This document shows, one piece after another, positions 8,673 to 17,103 of a stretch of 64,000 nucleotides of DNA (positions are counted from its first letter, which is position 1; each line of letters begins with the position of its first letter). Under the pieces are notes generated by a model, which ran no database searches, was not told the DNA's origin, and worked only from the letters and a program-made list of their open reading frames with translations. This stretch comes from Microbacteriaceae bacterium (GTDB lineage Bacteria; Actinomycetota; Actinomycetes; Actinomycetales; Microbacteriaceae): assembly GCA_019638805.1 (NCBI GenBank), contig JAHBTA010000002.1, positions 248,001 through 312,000 on the forward strand, given 5' to 3'. Made by a program: the position numbers and the translations under genes.

Positions 8673-9653
8673 TCACTCCTCCATGACCGAGTCGGGCTGG
8701 ATGTCGATCCGGGCCCCCGTGAGCTTGGCCGCGAGGCGTGCGTTCTGGCCCTCCTTGCCGATGGCCAGGCTCAGCTGGTAGTCGGGCACGAGGGCACGAA
8801 CCGCCTTGAGGTTCGCGTCGACGACGAACGCGCTCGTGACCTTGGCGGGGCTCAGCGCGTTGGCCACGAAGGTCGCCAGGTCCTCGGAGAAGTCGACGAT
8901 GTCGATCTTCTCGTTGTTGAGCTCGGCGGTCACCGCGCGCACGCGCTGGCCCAGCTCGCCGATGCAGGCTCCCTTGGCGTTGATGCCGGGCTGCGTGGCA
9001 CGTACGGCGACCTTGGTGCGGTGGCCGGCCTCCCGCGCGAGGCTCGCGATCTCGACGACGCCCGACGCGATCTCGGGCACCTCGAGGGCGAACAGCCGGC
9101 GCACCAGGCCCGGATGCGTGCGGCTCACGGTGATGCTGGGCCCCTTGAGCCCCTTGCTCACGCTCGTGACATAGACGCGGATGCGGCTGCCGTGCGGGTA
9201 CTCCTCGCCCGGAACCTGCTCCTCGGGGGGAAGGATCGCCTCGACGCTGCCCAGATCGATGTGCACCATGCGCGGGTTGGGGCCCTGCTGGATGATGCCG
9301 GCGACGATGTCGCCCTCGCGGCCGCGGAACTCGCCGAGGACCTTGTCGTCGCCGATGTCGCGCAGGCGCTGGTTGATGACCTGCTTGGCCGCGAACGCGG
9401 AAATGCGCCCGAAGTCGTCGGGGCTGTCGACCGCCTCGCCGATGACCTCGCCGTTCTCGTCGTGCTCGGGGATGTACACCGTGACGTGGCCGGTCTTGCG
9501 GTCGAGCTCGACGCGCGCGCCGTCCTCGGGGGTCTTGCCCGTGTGCTTGAGGTAGGCGGTCAGGATGGCCTGCTCGATGATGCCCACGAGTTCGTCGAAC
9601 GGGATGTCGCGCTCGCGCTCCATGAGCCGCAGCATCGTGAGGTCGATGTCCAC
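8673..9653 (-). CDS. nusA: Transcription termination/antitermination factor NusA
   Basis: RNA-polymerase-binding factor for pausing, termination and rRNA antitermination. The 326-residue protein has the N-terminal polymerase-binding domain, an S1 domain (about residues 105-180, GDIVAGIIQQG to SVSKGLKGPSITVSRTHP), and two KH domains ending in LAIGKEGQNARLAAKLTG near the C-terminus. Length matches actinobacterial NusA, which lacks the acidic repeats of the E. coli protein. The GTG start at 9653 has GGAGG six bases upstream. It is followed by ylxR and infB. The usual upstream partner rimP is absent: only 87 bp separate this start from the proS stop. Confidence 0.95.
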   Translation of the reverse strand: MDIDLTMLRLMERERDIPFDELVGIIEQAILTAYLKHTGKTPEDGARVELDRKTGHVTVYIPEHDENGEVIGEAVDSPDDFGRISAFAAKQVINQRLRDIGDDKVLGEFRGREGDIVAGIIQQGPNPRMVHIDLGSVEAILPPEEQVPGEEYPHGSRIRVYVTSVSKGLKGPSITVSRTHPGLVRRLFALEVPEIASGVVEIASLAREAGHRTKVAVRATQPGINAKGACIGELGQRVRAVTAELNNEKIDIVDFSEDLATFVANALSPAKVTSAFVVDANLKAVRALVPDYQLSLAIGKEGQNARLAAKLTGARIDIQPDSVMEE

Positions 9654-9740
9654 GTCGGGCCTCCGCTATTCAACTGAGCGCCCCGGCTGTCCTCGGGCGC
9701 CGCCCCCAGCGTACCCGAGCCACCCGCTCGACACAGAGTC

Positions 9741-11498
9741 CTAGAGGGAACCCAGCAGGTCCTGAGCCGGGAGGGTCGTGCGGGTGTCGGTGCGGCGGTC
9801 CCAGAGCTCGACCTCGCCGTCGGCTGCGCCTCGGCCGCAGATCACGATCGTGGGCACCCCGATGAGCTCGGCGTCGCCGAACTTGACCCCGGGCGAGACC
9901 TTGGGGCGGTCGTCGAGCAGGACGTCCCGTCCTGCCGCCTCCAGGTCTGCGGAGACGCGTTCGGCGAGCTCGAGAGCGGCCGCGTCCTTGCCCGTCGCGA
10001 TGACGTGCACGTCGAAGGGCGCGACCTCGGCCGGCCAGAGCAGGCCCTTGTCGTCATGGGTGCCCTCGGCGATGACGGCCATGATGCGCGTGACCCCGAT
10101 GCCGTAGGACCCCATGGTCACGGTCACGAGCTTGCCGTTCTCGTCCAGCACCTGGAGGCCCAGCGCCTCCGCGTACTTGCGGCCGAGCTGGAACACGTGC
10201 CCGATCTCCATGCCGCGCGCGAGCTCCAGCGGCCCGGAGCCGTCGGGCGCGGGGTCGCCGGCCTTCACCTCGGCCACCTCCGCGGTGCCGTCCGATGCGA
10301 AATCGCGACCCGCCACGAGCCCGAAGACGTGCCGTCCGTCGGCGTTGGCCCCCGTGATCCATTCGGTTCCGTCGGCGACGCGCGGGTCCAGCAGATAGCG
10401 GATGCCGGTCGCCGACTCCGCGCCGAGCACGGCTCCGGTCGGCAACCAGGGACCGATGTAGCCCTTGACCAGGAGCGGGTGCGCCTCGAAGTCGTCCTCG
10501 GTCGCGGGCTCGACCACGGCGGGCGCGAACTGCACCTCGGCGCGCTTGAGGTCCACTTCGCGATCGCCGGGGATGCCGACCACGACCACCTCGCGCGTCC
10601 CGTCCAGATGGGTGAGGCCTAGCACCACGTTCTTGAGGGTGTCCGCGGCCGTCCAGGCCCGGTCGGGGCGGGGGTGCTCGGCGTTGGCCAGATCGACGAG
10701 CGTCGCGATCGTCGGGGTACCCGGGGTGTCGTGCACCTGAGCCTCCGGGAGGCCGTCGAACGGTACGGCCTCCACGGGCGTGGTCCGGTAGGCCTCGACG
10801 TTGGCCGCGTACCCGCCTGCCGAGCGCACGAACGTGTCCTCACCGATGGGCGTCGGGTGCAGGAACTCCTCCGAGCGCGACCCGCCCATGGCCCCCGCAT
10901 CGGCCTGCACGATGACATACTCCAGCCCGAGCCGGGTGAAGATGCGCTCGTAGGCGTCGCGGTGCTGCTGGTAGGAGACGTCGAGCCCCTCGTCGGTCAC
11001 ATCGAACGAGTACGAGTCCTTCATCGAGAACTCGCGCCCGCGCAGCAATCCGGCGCGCGGCCTGGCCTCGTCGCGGTACTTGTCCTGGATCTGGTAGATC
11101 GACAGTGGCAGGTCCTTATACGAGCTGTAGAGGTCCTTGACCGTGAGGGTGAAGACCTCCTCGTGCGTGGGGGCGAGCAGGTAGTCGGCGCCCTTGCGGT
11201 CCTGGAGCCGGAACAGCGCGTCGCCGTACTCCTCCCACCGCCCGGTCTGCTCGTAGGGCTCGCGGGGCAGGAGCGCCGGGAAGTGCACCTCTTGGGCGCC
11301 GAACGCTTCCAACTCCTCACGGATGACGGCCTCGATCTTGCGACGCACCTTCAGACCCAGCGGCAGCCACGCGAAGATGCCGGGAGCCTGGCGCCGGATG
11401 TAGCCGGCGCGGACGAGCAGCCGGTGGCTGGCGACCTCGGCGTCGGCCGGGTCCTCGCGCAGGGTGCGGACGAACAGCTGACTCAGACGGGTGACCAC
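9741..11498 (-). CDS. proS: Prolyl-tRNA synthetase
   Basis: Class II aminoacyl-tRNA synthetase charging tRNA-Pro; cytosolic. The 585-residue protein is the bacterial type with an editing (INS) insertion between motifs 2 and 3. Motif 1 lies near GFQ-like [18 protein letters not shown], motif 2 in [25 protein letters not shown], and motif 3 in [16 protein letters not shown]. The C-terminal anticodon-binding domain includes [10 protein letters not shown] and [25 protein letters not shown] at 11498 is supported by TAGGCT 6 nt upstream. It is collinear with nusA-ylxR-infB-rbfA, 87 bp upstream of nusA. Confidence 0.95.
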   Translation of the reverse strand: MVTRLSQLFVRTLREDPADAEVASHRLLVRAGYIRRQAPGIFAWLPLGLKVRRKIEAVIREELEAFGAQEVHFPALLPREPYEQTGRWEEYGDALFRLQDRKGADYLLAPTHEEVFTLTVKDLYSSYKDLPLSIYQIQDKYRDEARPRAGLLRGREFSMKDSYSFDVTDEGLDVSYQQHRDAYERIFTRLGLEYVIVQADAGAMGGSRSEEFLHPTPIGEDTFVRSAGGYAANVEAYRTTPVEAVPFDGLPEAQVHDTPGTPTIATLVDLANAEHPRPDRAWTAADTLKNVVLGLTHLDGTREVVVVGIPGDREVDLKRAEVQFAPAVVEPATEDDFEAHPLLVKGYIGPWLPTGAVLGAESATGIRYLLDPRVADGTEWITGANADGRHVFGLVAGRDFASDGTAEVAEVKAGDPAPDGSGPLELARGMEIGHVFQLGRKYAEALGLQVLDENGKLVTVTMGSYGIGVTRIMAVIAEGTHDDKGLLWPAEVAPFDVHVIATGKDAAALELAERVSADLEAAGRDVLLDDRPKVSPGVKFGDAELIGVPTIVICGRGAADGEVELWDRRTDTRTTLPAQDLLGSL

Positions 11499-11504
11499 CG
11501 GTCA

Positions 11505-11510
11505 AGCCTA
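11505..11510 (-). promoter_or_regulatory. -10 box of the proS leaderless promoter
   Basis: TAGGCT on the minus strand, 6 nt before the proS GTG. It probably drives proS and reads on to nusA-infB. Confidence 0.55.
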
Positions 11511-11533
11511 GGGCGCGCCGAGGTGCCTGCGCG

Positions 11534-12577
11534 TTACCAGGGCTTGTCGGCCAGCCCGTGCTTGGGGCCGCCGTTCTCGCGCTCGCGGTCGGCGGCCTGG
11601 TTCTGCGCGATGAGCTCATCGAGCTTCTCCCCCAGCGCCTCGCTCGAGGGCTGGTCGCCCTCGCCGCCGGGGCCCGTGGTGGGCGAACCGCTCGGGTCCG
11701 GGGTCGGGGAGCCGGACGGGCCGGGCGTCGGGGAGCCGGAGGGACCCGGCGTCGGCGAACCGGAGGGGCCGGGGGTCGGCGAGCCCGACTGACCGGGGGT
11801 CGGGGAACCCGACGGACCGGGCGTCGGCGACTGGGTCGGACCCGGCGTCGGCGAGGCCGAGGGGTCGGGTGTCGGCGACGCGGAGGGGTCGGGCGTGGGC
11901 GAGGCCGAGGGATCCGGCGTGGGCGTCGCGCTGGGGTCCGGCGTCGGCGTCGCCGACGGGTCCGGGCTCGGCGTCTGGGTTGGATCCGGCGGCTGGTTCT
12001 GCTGCTGCTCCTGCGCCTGCTGCTCGCCCTGCGATGCCTCCTCCGAGCTCTCCTCGGCGGTCTGATCGAATGACGGGTCGTCGTGGCACACATCGTCGGG
12101 CTGCTCCGCCCACAGCGCCTTCGCGGCGCGATACGCGTTGATCGCCTCCTGCCAGAGCCCTCCGTCGTAGTAGCGGTTGCCCAGGCGCACATAGGTGAGT
12201 GCGAGGTTGGCGCGCGGGTAGCACGCCGCCTCGGGGCTGGGGGCGTGATCCAGCGAGGTCTGCAGGGGTTCGATCGCCTCGGGCAGCAGGTCGTCGCTCG
12301 CGTACACGGTGCCCAGGTTGTAGGGCGGCAGGTACCGGTCGACCGGGTTGAGGCTCACTCCCGCTCGGGCCCAGGCGGCCGCCGTCGCGTAGTCGCCGGC
12401 CGCGTAGGCCTGACCCACCACCGCCTGGATCCCGACGTTCACGCCCGTCGCGACCGCGAACAGACCGAGCGGGATGACGACCACCATCGACCAGAGCAGC
12501 ATGCGTCGCCGCCGCGCGGGCAGCGATTCCGTGACGGGAGCGTCCTCGCGCTCGAACCGGTCGGTGAACCAGGTCAT
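11534..12577 (-). CDS. Membrane TPR-like protein with Pro/Thr/Ser-rich repeat tail
   Basis: A 347-residue protein that is the last gene of the MoxR/vWA operon. A short basic cytoplasmic N-terminus precedes one membrane helix (about residues 28-50). A tetratricopeptide-like region (about 55-155: DYATAAAWARAGVSLNP, NLGTVYASDDLLPEAIEPL, NLALTYVRLGNRYYDGGLWQEAINAYRAAKAL) resembles the TPR of BatC/BatE-type proteins. Residues 202-300 are twelve or so copies of an 8-residue unit (D/G)PS(A/G)(S/T)PTP, followed by a charged end. Topology places TPR and repeat tail outside the membrane. Its ATG overlaps the stop of the upstream vWA gene (ATGA). Function is unknown; scaffold for the vWA proteins is a guess. 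Confidence 0.75.
   Translation of the reverse strand: MTWFTDRFEREDAPVTESLPARRRRMLLWSMVVVIPLGLFAVATGVNVGIQAVVGQAYAAGDYATAAAWARAGVSLNPVDRYLPPYNLGTVYASDDLLPEAIEPLQTSLDHAPSPEAACYPRANLALTYVRLGNRYYDGGLWQEAINAYRAAKALWAEQPDDVCHDDPSFDQTAEESSEEASQGEQQAQEQQQNQPPDPTQTPSPDPSATPTPDPSATPTPDPSASPTPDPSASPTPDPSASPTPGPTQSPTPGPSGSPTPGQSGSPTPGPSGSPTPGPSGSPTPGPSGSPTPDPSGSPTTGPGGEGDQPSSEALGEKLDELIAQNQAADRERENGGPKHGLADKPW
11678..11974. repeat. In-frame 24-bp tandem repeats encoding (D/G)PSxxPTP
   Basis: About twelve diverged 24-bp units inside the TPR gene, all in frame. They divide into a DPSA(S/T)PTP block and a GPSGSPTP block, suggesting two rounds of local expansion. Such repeats usually vary in copy number between strains. 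Confidence 0.75.
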
Positions 12578-13614
12578 GACGCCCCCCGCTTCCGGCCGGG
12601 GCGGCCCTCGCGCAGCTCCCCCACGTTGCGCGCGGCGAGCACGAGATCCCACAGCAGCAGGAGGAACGCCGGAATGATCGGCACCCAGTACAGCCGCTGC
12701 GCGACCGCGACCTCGGGCACCTCGATCTCCTGCCCCATGCGGTCCTCGACGTCGGGGAACTGCGGCTCGGAGCCGGCCGTTCGGTGCTGGTAGCCCACCC
12801 CGAGCTGGCTCGCGACCGTGCGCAGGGCGTCCTCGTCGATGCGCGAGATCGCGGTGGGCGACCCGGCCTGGGTGGTGTCCAGCAGGTACGGCGCCTGCGC
12901 GTCGGCGTCGCCGTACTCGAGGTTGGGCCGCATGGGCCCGCCCTGCGATGTCCCGTAACCGAACACCGCGCCGTCCGAGATGAAGGGCGCCGCCTCCGCC
13001 ATCGAGTCCGGCTCGGCGTCGCGGGTCTGCTCGCCGTCGCCGAAGTAGAACACGAGCCGCAGTCGCTCCGGGTGCTGGCCCTGCGCCCCCTGCAGGCGTT
13101 TGAGCAGGGCGGGCAGCGCCTCCGTGATGCTCGAGCCGCCCGCGTAGTCGGCGAGCTCGACCTCGAGCGTGTCGAGCGTGCTGCGCAGCGCGGTCGGGTC
13201 GGAGACCAGGGGCATGCGCACGAGCGCCCCGTTGTCGAAGGTGATGACCGAGTAGCGCGCGCCGCCGTAGGCCTCGGCGACGCGCATGGCGTCGGCCCTG
13301 ATGACGTCCAACCGGGTCAGCGGTTCGCCGTCCGGGCCCTCGCCCATGTCCTCGGCGTTCGAGCTGGTCGTGGTGTCGATGACCAGGAACACGTCGATGT
13401 CCGAGACCACGACCTTGCTCATGCCGCCCGGCACGGCCGGTCCCCAGGCGGCGAGCACGAGCAGACCCAGGATCACGGCACGGCGAATCGGGTCGACGAG
13501 CGAACGCAACCCCTTCCCGCGGGCGCGCCACAGCATCCAGCCCACCAATGCGGCCGGCGGGACCAGCAGCAGCACGGAGGTCCACAGTTCGAAGAGCGGC
13601 TCGAAGGTCAGCAT
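12574..13614 (-). CDS. vWA-domain membrane protein (BatB-like)
   Basis: A 346-residue protein with two N-terminal membrane helices (about 10-28 and 44-60), a von Willebrand factor A domain and a C-terminal helix (WVPIIPAFLLLLWDLVLA). The metal-ion-dependent adhesion site reads D80-TTTS, a DxTxS variant of the canonical DxSxS, with a later threonine/glycine-rich region (YAGGSSITEAL) and the FYFGDGEQTR aspartate. The family context is BatA/BatB of the aerotolerance-type operons, thought to act at the membrane with MoxR ATPase. The ATG at 13614 is chosen over an earlier in-frame codon because it shares one base with the preceding stop (TGATG). Its own stop overlaps the TPR gene start. Confidence 0.8.
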   Translation of the reverse strand: MLTFEPLFELWTSVLLLVPPAALVGWMLWRARGKGLRSLVDPIRRAVILGLLVLAAWGPAVPGGMSKVVVSDIDVFLVIDTTTSSNAEDMGEGPDGEPLTRLDVIRADAMRVAEAYGGARYSVITFDNGALVRMPLVSDPTALRSTLDTLEVELADYAGGSSITEALPALLKRLQGAQGQHPERLRLVFYFGDGEQTRDAEPDSMAEAAPFISDGAVFGYGTSQGGPMRPNLEYGDADAQAPYLLDTTQAGSPTAISRIDEDALRTVASQLGVGYQHRTAGSEPQFPDVEDRMGQEIEVPEVAVAQRLYWVPIIPAFLLLLWDLVLAARNVGELREGRPGRKRGAS

Positions 13615-14627
13615 CAGATGCGCGCCCTCCAGGCCAGGAACAGCACGCCCCACAGCGCGAGGACGGCGATGCGGAAGGGCCAGCCTGGGTGGTCGATGAC
13701 CACGAGCTCTGGCACGCCCTCGAGCGTGGTGGCCTGATCGTCGAGCACCTCGTCGACGATGTTCTGGCCCGCGCCCGTGTCGTCGACCCCGAAGACCTCA
13801 CCGCCCGTGCGCCGCAGCTGGTCGCGCAGGTCGTCCTCGTCGGGACCGAACATCCCGGAGGGCGTGATGCCGTAGACGCGCACCTCGCGCTCCAGCGCGA
13901 ACGAGGTCGCCTCCTCGAGTGTCACGATCGGGTCGCCCGCCAGAGCGTTGTCGGTGGCCAGGATGATGGTGCGCGAGCGCTCCAGGTCTGGGTTGTCGAA
14001 GCGCAGCACGCAGGATGCCAGGCCGTCGCCGATGAGGGACGAGCCGTTGCCCAGGTCGGTGCCCGCCCAGATCGGCGGGTCGCCGTCCGGGTCGCCGCCG
14101 AACAGATCGCCCACGTCGCCGACGTCGGAGCTGACCTCGTCCTGCACGCTCGCGAGCTTCTCCTCCACGTAGTCGTAGTCGTCGTTGAGCGGGAACACCT
14201 GGGCGGCCGAGCTGTCCCACACCACGAGGGCGATGCGCTCGCCGTGGAACTGCTCGACGAGCTCCAGGAAGCGCCCGACGATGGCCGCGTCCGCCGCGGT
14301 CATCGAACCGGAGACGTCGAGGCACAGCACGATGTCGCGGTTGACCCGGTCGGTGTCGGCGATGTCGGTCGTGATGGGTCGGGCGGCCACGACCGAGAGC
14401 GCGCCGAGGGCGACGAGAACGAGCAGCACCATACCGCCGAGCTTGACCAGGGCCCGACGATACGCGCCGCGGTACTCCGGGAGCGCCAGCAGCCGCTCGG
14501 TGTGGGCGGCCGAGAGGATGCCGCGCTCGCCCCGGTCGGCCCGCTTGCGCAACGCGACCAGGACCACCACTACCGTGACGACGAGCCCGGCCGCGGCGAG
14601 CGGCATCCAGGCGAAGACTAGCTCCAC
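13614..14627 (-). CDS. vWA-domain membrane protein (BatA-like)
   Basis: A 337-residue protein with an N-terminal membrane helix (about 6-26), a second near residues 62-84, the vWA domain, and a C-terminal helix (FRIAVLALWGVLFLAW). The MIDAS is canonical: D104-V-S-G-S, with the threonine region GTDLGNGSSL and ATDNALAGD. It is a candidate metal-dependent binding partner of the MoxR ATPase encoded by the same operon. No ATG fits well; GTG at 14627 is chosen because it overlaps the end of the preceding gene by 10 bases, keeps the first membrane helix and matches the compact spacing of this operon. Confidence 0.78.
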   Translation of the reverse strand: MELVFAWMPLAAAGLVVTVVVVLVALRKRADRGERGILSAAHTERLLALPEYRGAYRRALVKLGGMVLLVLVALGALSVVAARPITTDIADTDRVNRDIVLCLDVSGSMTAADAAIVGRFLELVEQFHGERIALVVWDSSAAQVFPLNDDYDYVEEKLASVQDEVSSDVGDVGDLFGGDPDGDPPIWAGTDLGNGSSLIGDGLASCVLRFDNPDLERSRTIILATDNALAGDPIVTLEEATSFALEREVRVYGITPSGMFGPDEDDLRDQLRRTGGEVFGVDDTGAGQNIVDEVLDDQATTLEGVPELVVIDHPGWPFRIAVLALWGVLFLAWRARI

Positions 14628-15100
14628 TGGGTCACCGCCGTCCGGGCCGCGTCGATCGCGGGCTGGGCCTCGACCGCCTCGCGCGGCGCGAAGTTGACCG
14701 GGTAGAACCCGGCGAGGGTGTCGGCCAGGCGGGTGAGCCCGGCGCGCCGCAGGTCGGTGAGCGTCATGGTGCGGGCGTCGAAGCGCGTCGTGTAGAACGC
14801 GAGCTCGCGCAGGATCTCGCTGAGCTCGATATGCGCCTCGCGCGGGGTGAGCTCGCGCGCGGCGACCTGCCGCTCGACCTCGGCGATGCGCTGCAGCGCG
14901 CGCCGACGGACGTCCACCGGCAGCGGGAGGACCTTGGGTCGCACGGGCGCGCCGGATCCGCGGCGGCGCCACCCCCGCATCCCGGCGAAGCGCCTGCTCA
15001 GGATCAGCCAGGCCAGCAGCAGCGCGACGAACAGGGGCAGCACGAGCCACCACCACCAGTCGTAGCCCAGGGGCGGGAAGAAGTCGTCGATCTCGGGCAC
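14618..15100 (-). CDS. Single-pass membrane protein of the MoxR/vWA operon (DUF4381-like)
   Basis: A 160-residue protein: short aromatic N-terminus (IDDFFPPLGYDWWWW), one membrane helix (about 19-38), then a basic helical cytoplasmic domain with LQRIAEVERQVAARELTPREAHIELSEIL-like helices. Its position between the DUF58 and vWA genes and its helical cytoplasmic part match DUF4381-type proteins of Bat operons, which are of unknown function. GTG at 15100 is 2 nt after the DUF58 stop; there is no ATG choice. I am confident it is a gene but not of its role. Confidence 0.7.
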   Translation of the reverse strand: MPEIDDFFPPLGYDWWWWLVLPLFVALLLAWLILSRRFAGMRGWRRRGSGAPVRPKVLPLPVDVRRRALQRIAEVERQVAARELTPREAHIELSEILRELAFYTTRFDARTMTLTDLRRAGLTRLADTLAGFYPVNFAPREAVEAQPAIDAARTAVTQWS

Positions 15101-15102
15101 GG

Positions 15103-15990
15103 CTAGTACCCGTTCCGGCGCCGGCGCTGCAGCAGGCGCAGCAACTCGGGCACCACCTCGTCGGCGGTCGCGACCCGGCAGTGCGAGACCCCGCGCGAAC
15201 GGAAGTACGCGTGCTGCGCCGCGATCCGGTCGTCGGTGCGCCGGCGATACACGCGCGCCAGACGCGGGTCCTCGCGCAGCACCGATGGCACCGGGCTGCC
15301 GTCGAGCACGTCGAGGATCTCGCGGTCGCTGCCGTCGCCGCGCACCAGATCGAGATCCCCGATCGTGATCCACAGCAACTCATGCCGCTCGCGCAGCGAG
15401 CGCAGGGCCTCGTCGATGTCGGGCGCGGGTTCGACGTCGTCGGCGACCACGATCACGATGCTGCGGCTGGGAACGCCGCGCAGCAGATAGCTGCACAGCT
15501 CGTACGGATCCCCCGGGGCGGCATCCAGACGCGTCTCGTTCTGCACAGACCGCAGGAGAGTCTCCAGGTACGCCTCGCTCGCCCGCGGGGGCCGGTTGCG
15601 CACCCGCCCGCCCGCGCGGGTCACGAGTCCGACCGCATCCCCGTGGCGAAGCGACAGATAGCCGAGCGCCCCGGCGACCAGGATCGCCAGGTCGCGCTTC
15701 GGCCCGCCGCCCTCCGCGGCGGCCGCCATGCCCCGCCCGGTGTCGATCGCGAGCACCACGTCGTGGCGCCGGGTCTGCTTGTAGCGCTTGACCAGGGGCG
15801 ACCCGGTGCGGGCGGTCGCCTTCCAGTCGATGTCGTCGACGTCGTCGCCCGGCAGGTACTCGCGCAGGTCGTCGAAGTCGAGGCTGCGCCCCGCGCTGAT
15901 CGCCGCGTACTCGCCCTCGAGCAGGTTCGTGGTCCGCCGGTTCGCGTGGATGAACAGGCGGGACTTGACCCGGGGCAGCAGGGCGACCAT
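15103..15990 (-). CDS. DUF58 protein (vWA-like)
   Basis: A 295-residue soluble DUF58 protein, the usual partner of MoxR AAA+ ATPases. The signature REYLPGDDVDDIDWKATARTGSPLVKRYKQTRRHDVVLAIDTGRGM spans residues about 43-89 (given here only as its key parts: LPGDDVDDIDWKATAR and VLAIDTGRGM). The latter is the degenerate MIDAS of the vWA-like fold. It is followed by a region DAVGLVTR and IVIVVADDVEPAPDIDEAL. No membrane helix is visible. It lies 12 bp after moxR and 2 bp before the next gene. Confidence 0.85.
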   Translation of the reverse strand: MVALLPRVKSRLFIHANRRTTNLLEGEYAAISAGRSLDFDDLREYLPGDDVDDIDWKATARTGSPLVKRYKQTRRHDVVLAIDTGRGMAAAAEGGGPKRDLAILVAGALGYLSLRHGDAVGLVTRAGGRVRNRPPRASEAYLETLLRSVQNETRLDAAPGDPYELCSYLLRGVPSRSIVIVVADDVEPAPDIDEALRSLRERHELLWITIGDLDLVRGDGSDREILDVLDGSPVPSVLREDPRLARVYRRRTDDRIAAQHAYFRSRGVSHCRVATADEVVPELLRLLQRRRRNGY

Positions 15991-16002
15991 GGCGGGAGGG
16001 GC

Positions 16003-17091
16003 CTACGGCGCGGGGATCGCGGCCACGATCGCGTCGATGACGCGCTCGGACGAGATCTCCAGGGCGTCGGCCTCGAAGGTCAGGACGACGCGGTGCCGCA
16101 GCACGCGGTGGGCGAGTGCCTTGACGTCCTCGGGGATGACGTAGGCGCGCCCGGCGAGCAGCGCGAGGGCGCGCGCGGCGTGCAGGAACGCGATGCTCGC
16201 ACGCGGGCTGGCGCCGTACTCGACGAGCCGGGCGAGGTCCTCGGAGATGATGCCCGACGGCTCCCGTGTGGCCTGCACGATCGCGACCAGGTACTCGCGC
16301 ACGGCGTCCTGCACGAAGACCTTCTTGGCGGCGCCCTGCAGGTAGAGCACGTCGTCCAGGCCGACCGACTTCGGCTTCTCGGCGCCCTCGTCGAAGACGC
16401 CCGAGTCGATGCGGCGCAGGATCTCCAGCTCGTCCTCGGTGTCCGGGTAGTCGAGCACGTCCTTGAGCAGGAAGCGGTCCAGTTGCGCCTCGGGCAGCAG
16501 GTAGGTGCCCTCCTGCTCGATGGGGTTCTGCGTCGCGATGACCAGGAAAGGCACGGGCAGCTTGTACACCGTCCCGCCGATGGAGGTCTGGTGCTCCTGC
16601 ATCGACTCGAGCATGGCGCTCTGGGTCTTCGCGCTCGAACGGTTGATCTCGTCGAGCAGCACGATGTTGGCGTGCACGGGGCCGAGCTGGGTCGTGAAGG
16701 CGGCCTTCTTGGCGTCGTAGATCTGCGTGCCGATGATGTCGCTGGGCAGCAGATCCGGCGTGCACTGGATGCGGCGGAACTCCCCGTGGATCGCGTCGGC
16801 GAGCGTGCTGGCGGCCGTCGATTTCGCGAGCCCCGGCACGCTCTCCAGCAGGATGTGCCCGCCCGCGATGAGGGTCGCGACGATCGATTCGCGCAGCTCC
16901 TCTTGACCGACGATCTTGCGGCCGAACGCCTCCCGGACGGTGCCGACGATGGCGCTCGCGCGATCCAACTCGGCGGGGGTCAGCGACCCGGGCGGCAGTT
17001 CGGGGGCGACGCGCGAGACGGGCGGCTCGGGGTCGGCGCCCGGGAGGGGCGTTCCGGTGGGCGGCGGCGGGATGGCGGGCACGTCGGTCAC
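16003..17091 (-). CDS. MoxR-family AAA+ ATPase (first copy)
   Basis: Chaperone-like AAA+ ATPase predicted to act on, or with, the vWA/DUF58 proteins downstream. The 362-residue protein has a Pro-rich N-terminal 35 residues, Walker A in SVPGLAKST (about 84-92), Walker B in IVLLDEINRS, sensor 1 in VIATQNPIEQEGTY, and LPEAQLDRFLLK. These are all MoxR hallmarks. The GTG at 17091 is preceded by TAGGGT with a 6-nt gap, so the gene has its own leaderless promoter, although the RyR-protein stop is only 9 bp upstream. Transcription could therefore start here or come from the TIR/RyR genes. Residues before the AAA+ core are not conserved, so the start is moderately secure. Confidence 0.9.
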   Translation of the reverse strand: MTDVPAIPPPPTGTPLPGADPEPPVSRVAPELPPGSLTPAELDRASAIVGTVREAFGRKIVGQEELRESIVATLIAGGHILLESVPGLAKSTAASTLADAIHGEFRRIQCTPDLLPSDIIGTQIYDAKKAAFTTQLGPVHANIVLLDEINRSSAKTQSAMLESMQEHQTSIGGTVYKLPVPFLVIATQNPIEQEGTYLLPEAQLDRFLLKDVLDYPDTEDELEILRRIDSGVFDEGAEKPKSVGLDDVLYLQGAAKKVFVQDAVREYLVAIVQATREPSGIISEDLARLVEYGASPRASIAFLHAARALALLAGRAYVIPEDVKALAHRVLRHRVVLTFEADALEISSERVIDAIVAAIPAP

Positions 17092-17097
17092 CTGGCA

Positions 17098-17103
17098 ACC
17101 CTA
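17098..17103 (-). promoter_or_regulatory. -10 box of moxR overlapping the RyR gene stop codon
   Basis: TAGGGT on the minus strand, 6 nt before the moxR GTG. Its first three bases are the TAG stop of the upstream RyR-domain gene. Confidence 0.5.

Noticed and set aside
11678..11974. Repeat array considered as a possible CRISPR or minisatellite
   Set aside because: The 24-bp units are in frame, have no unique spacers, and encode one consistent Pro/Ser/Thr peptide inside an intact gene.
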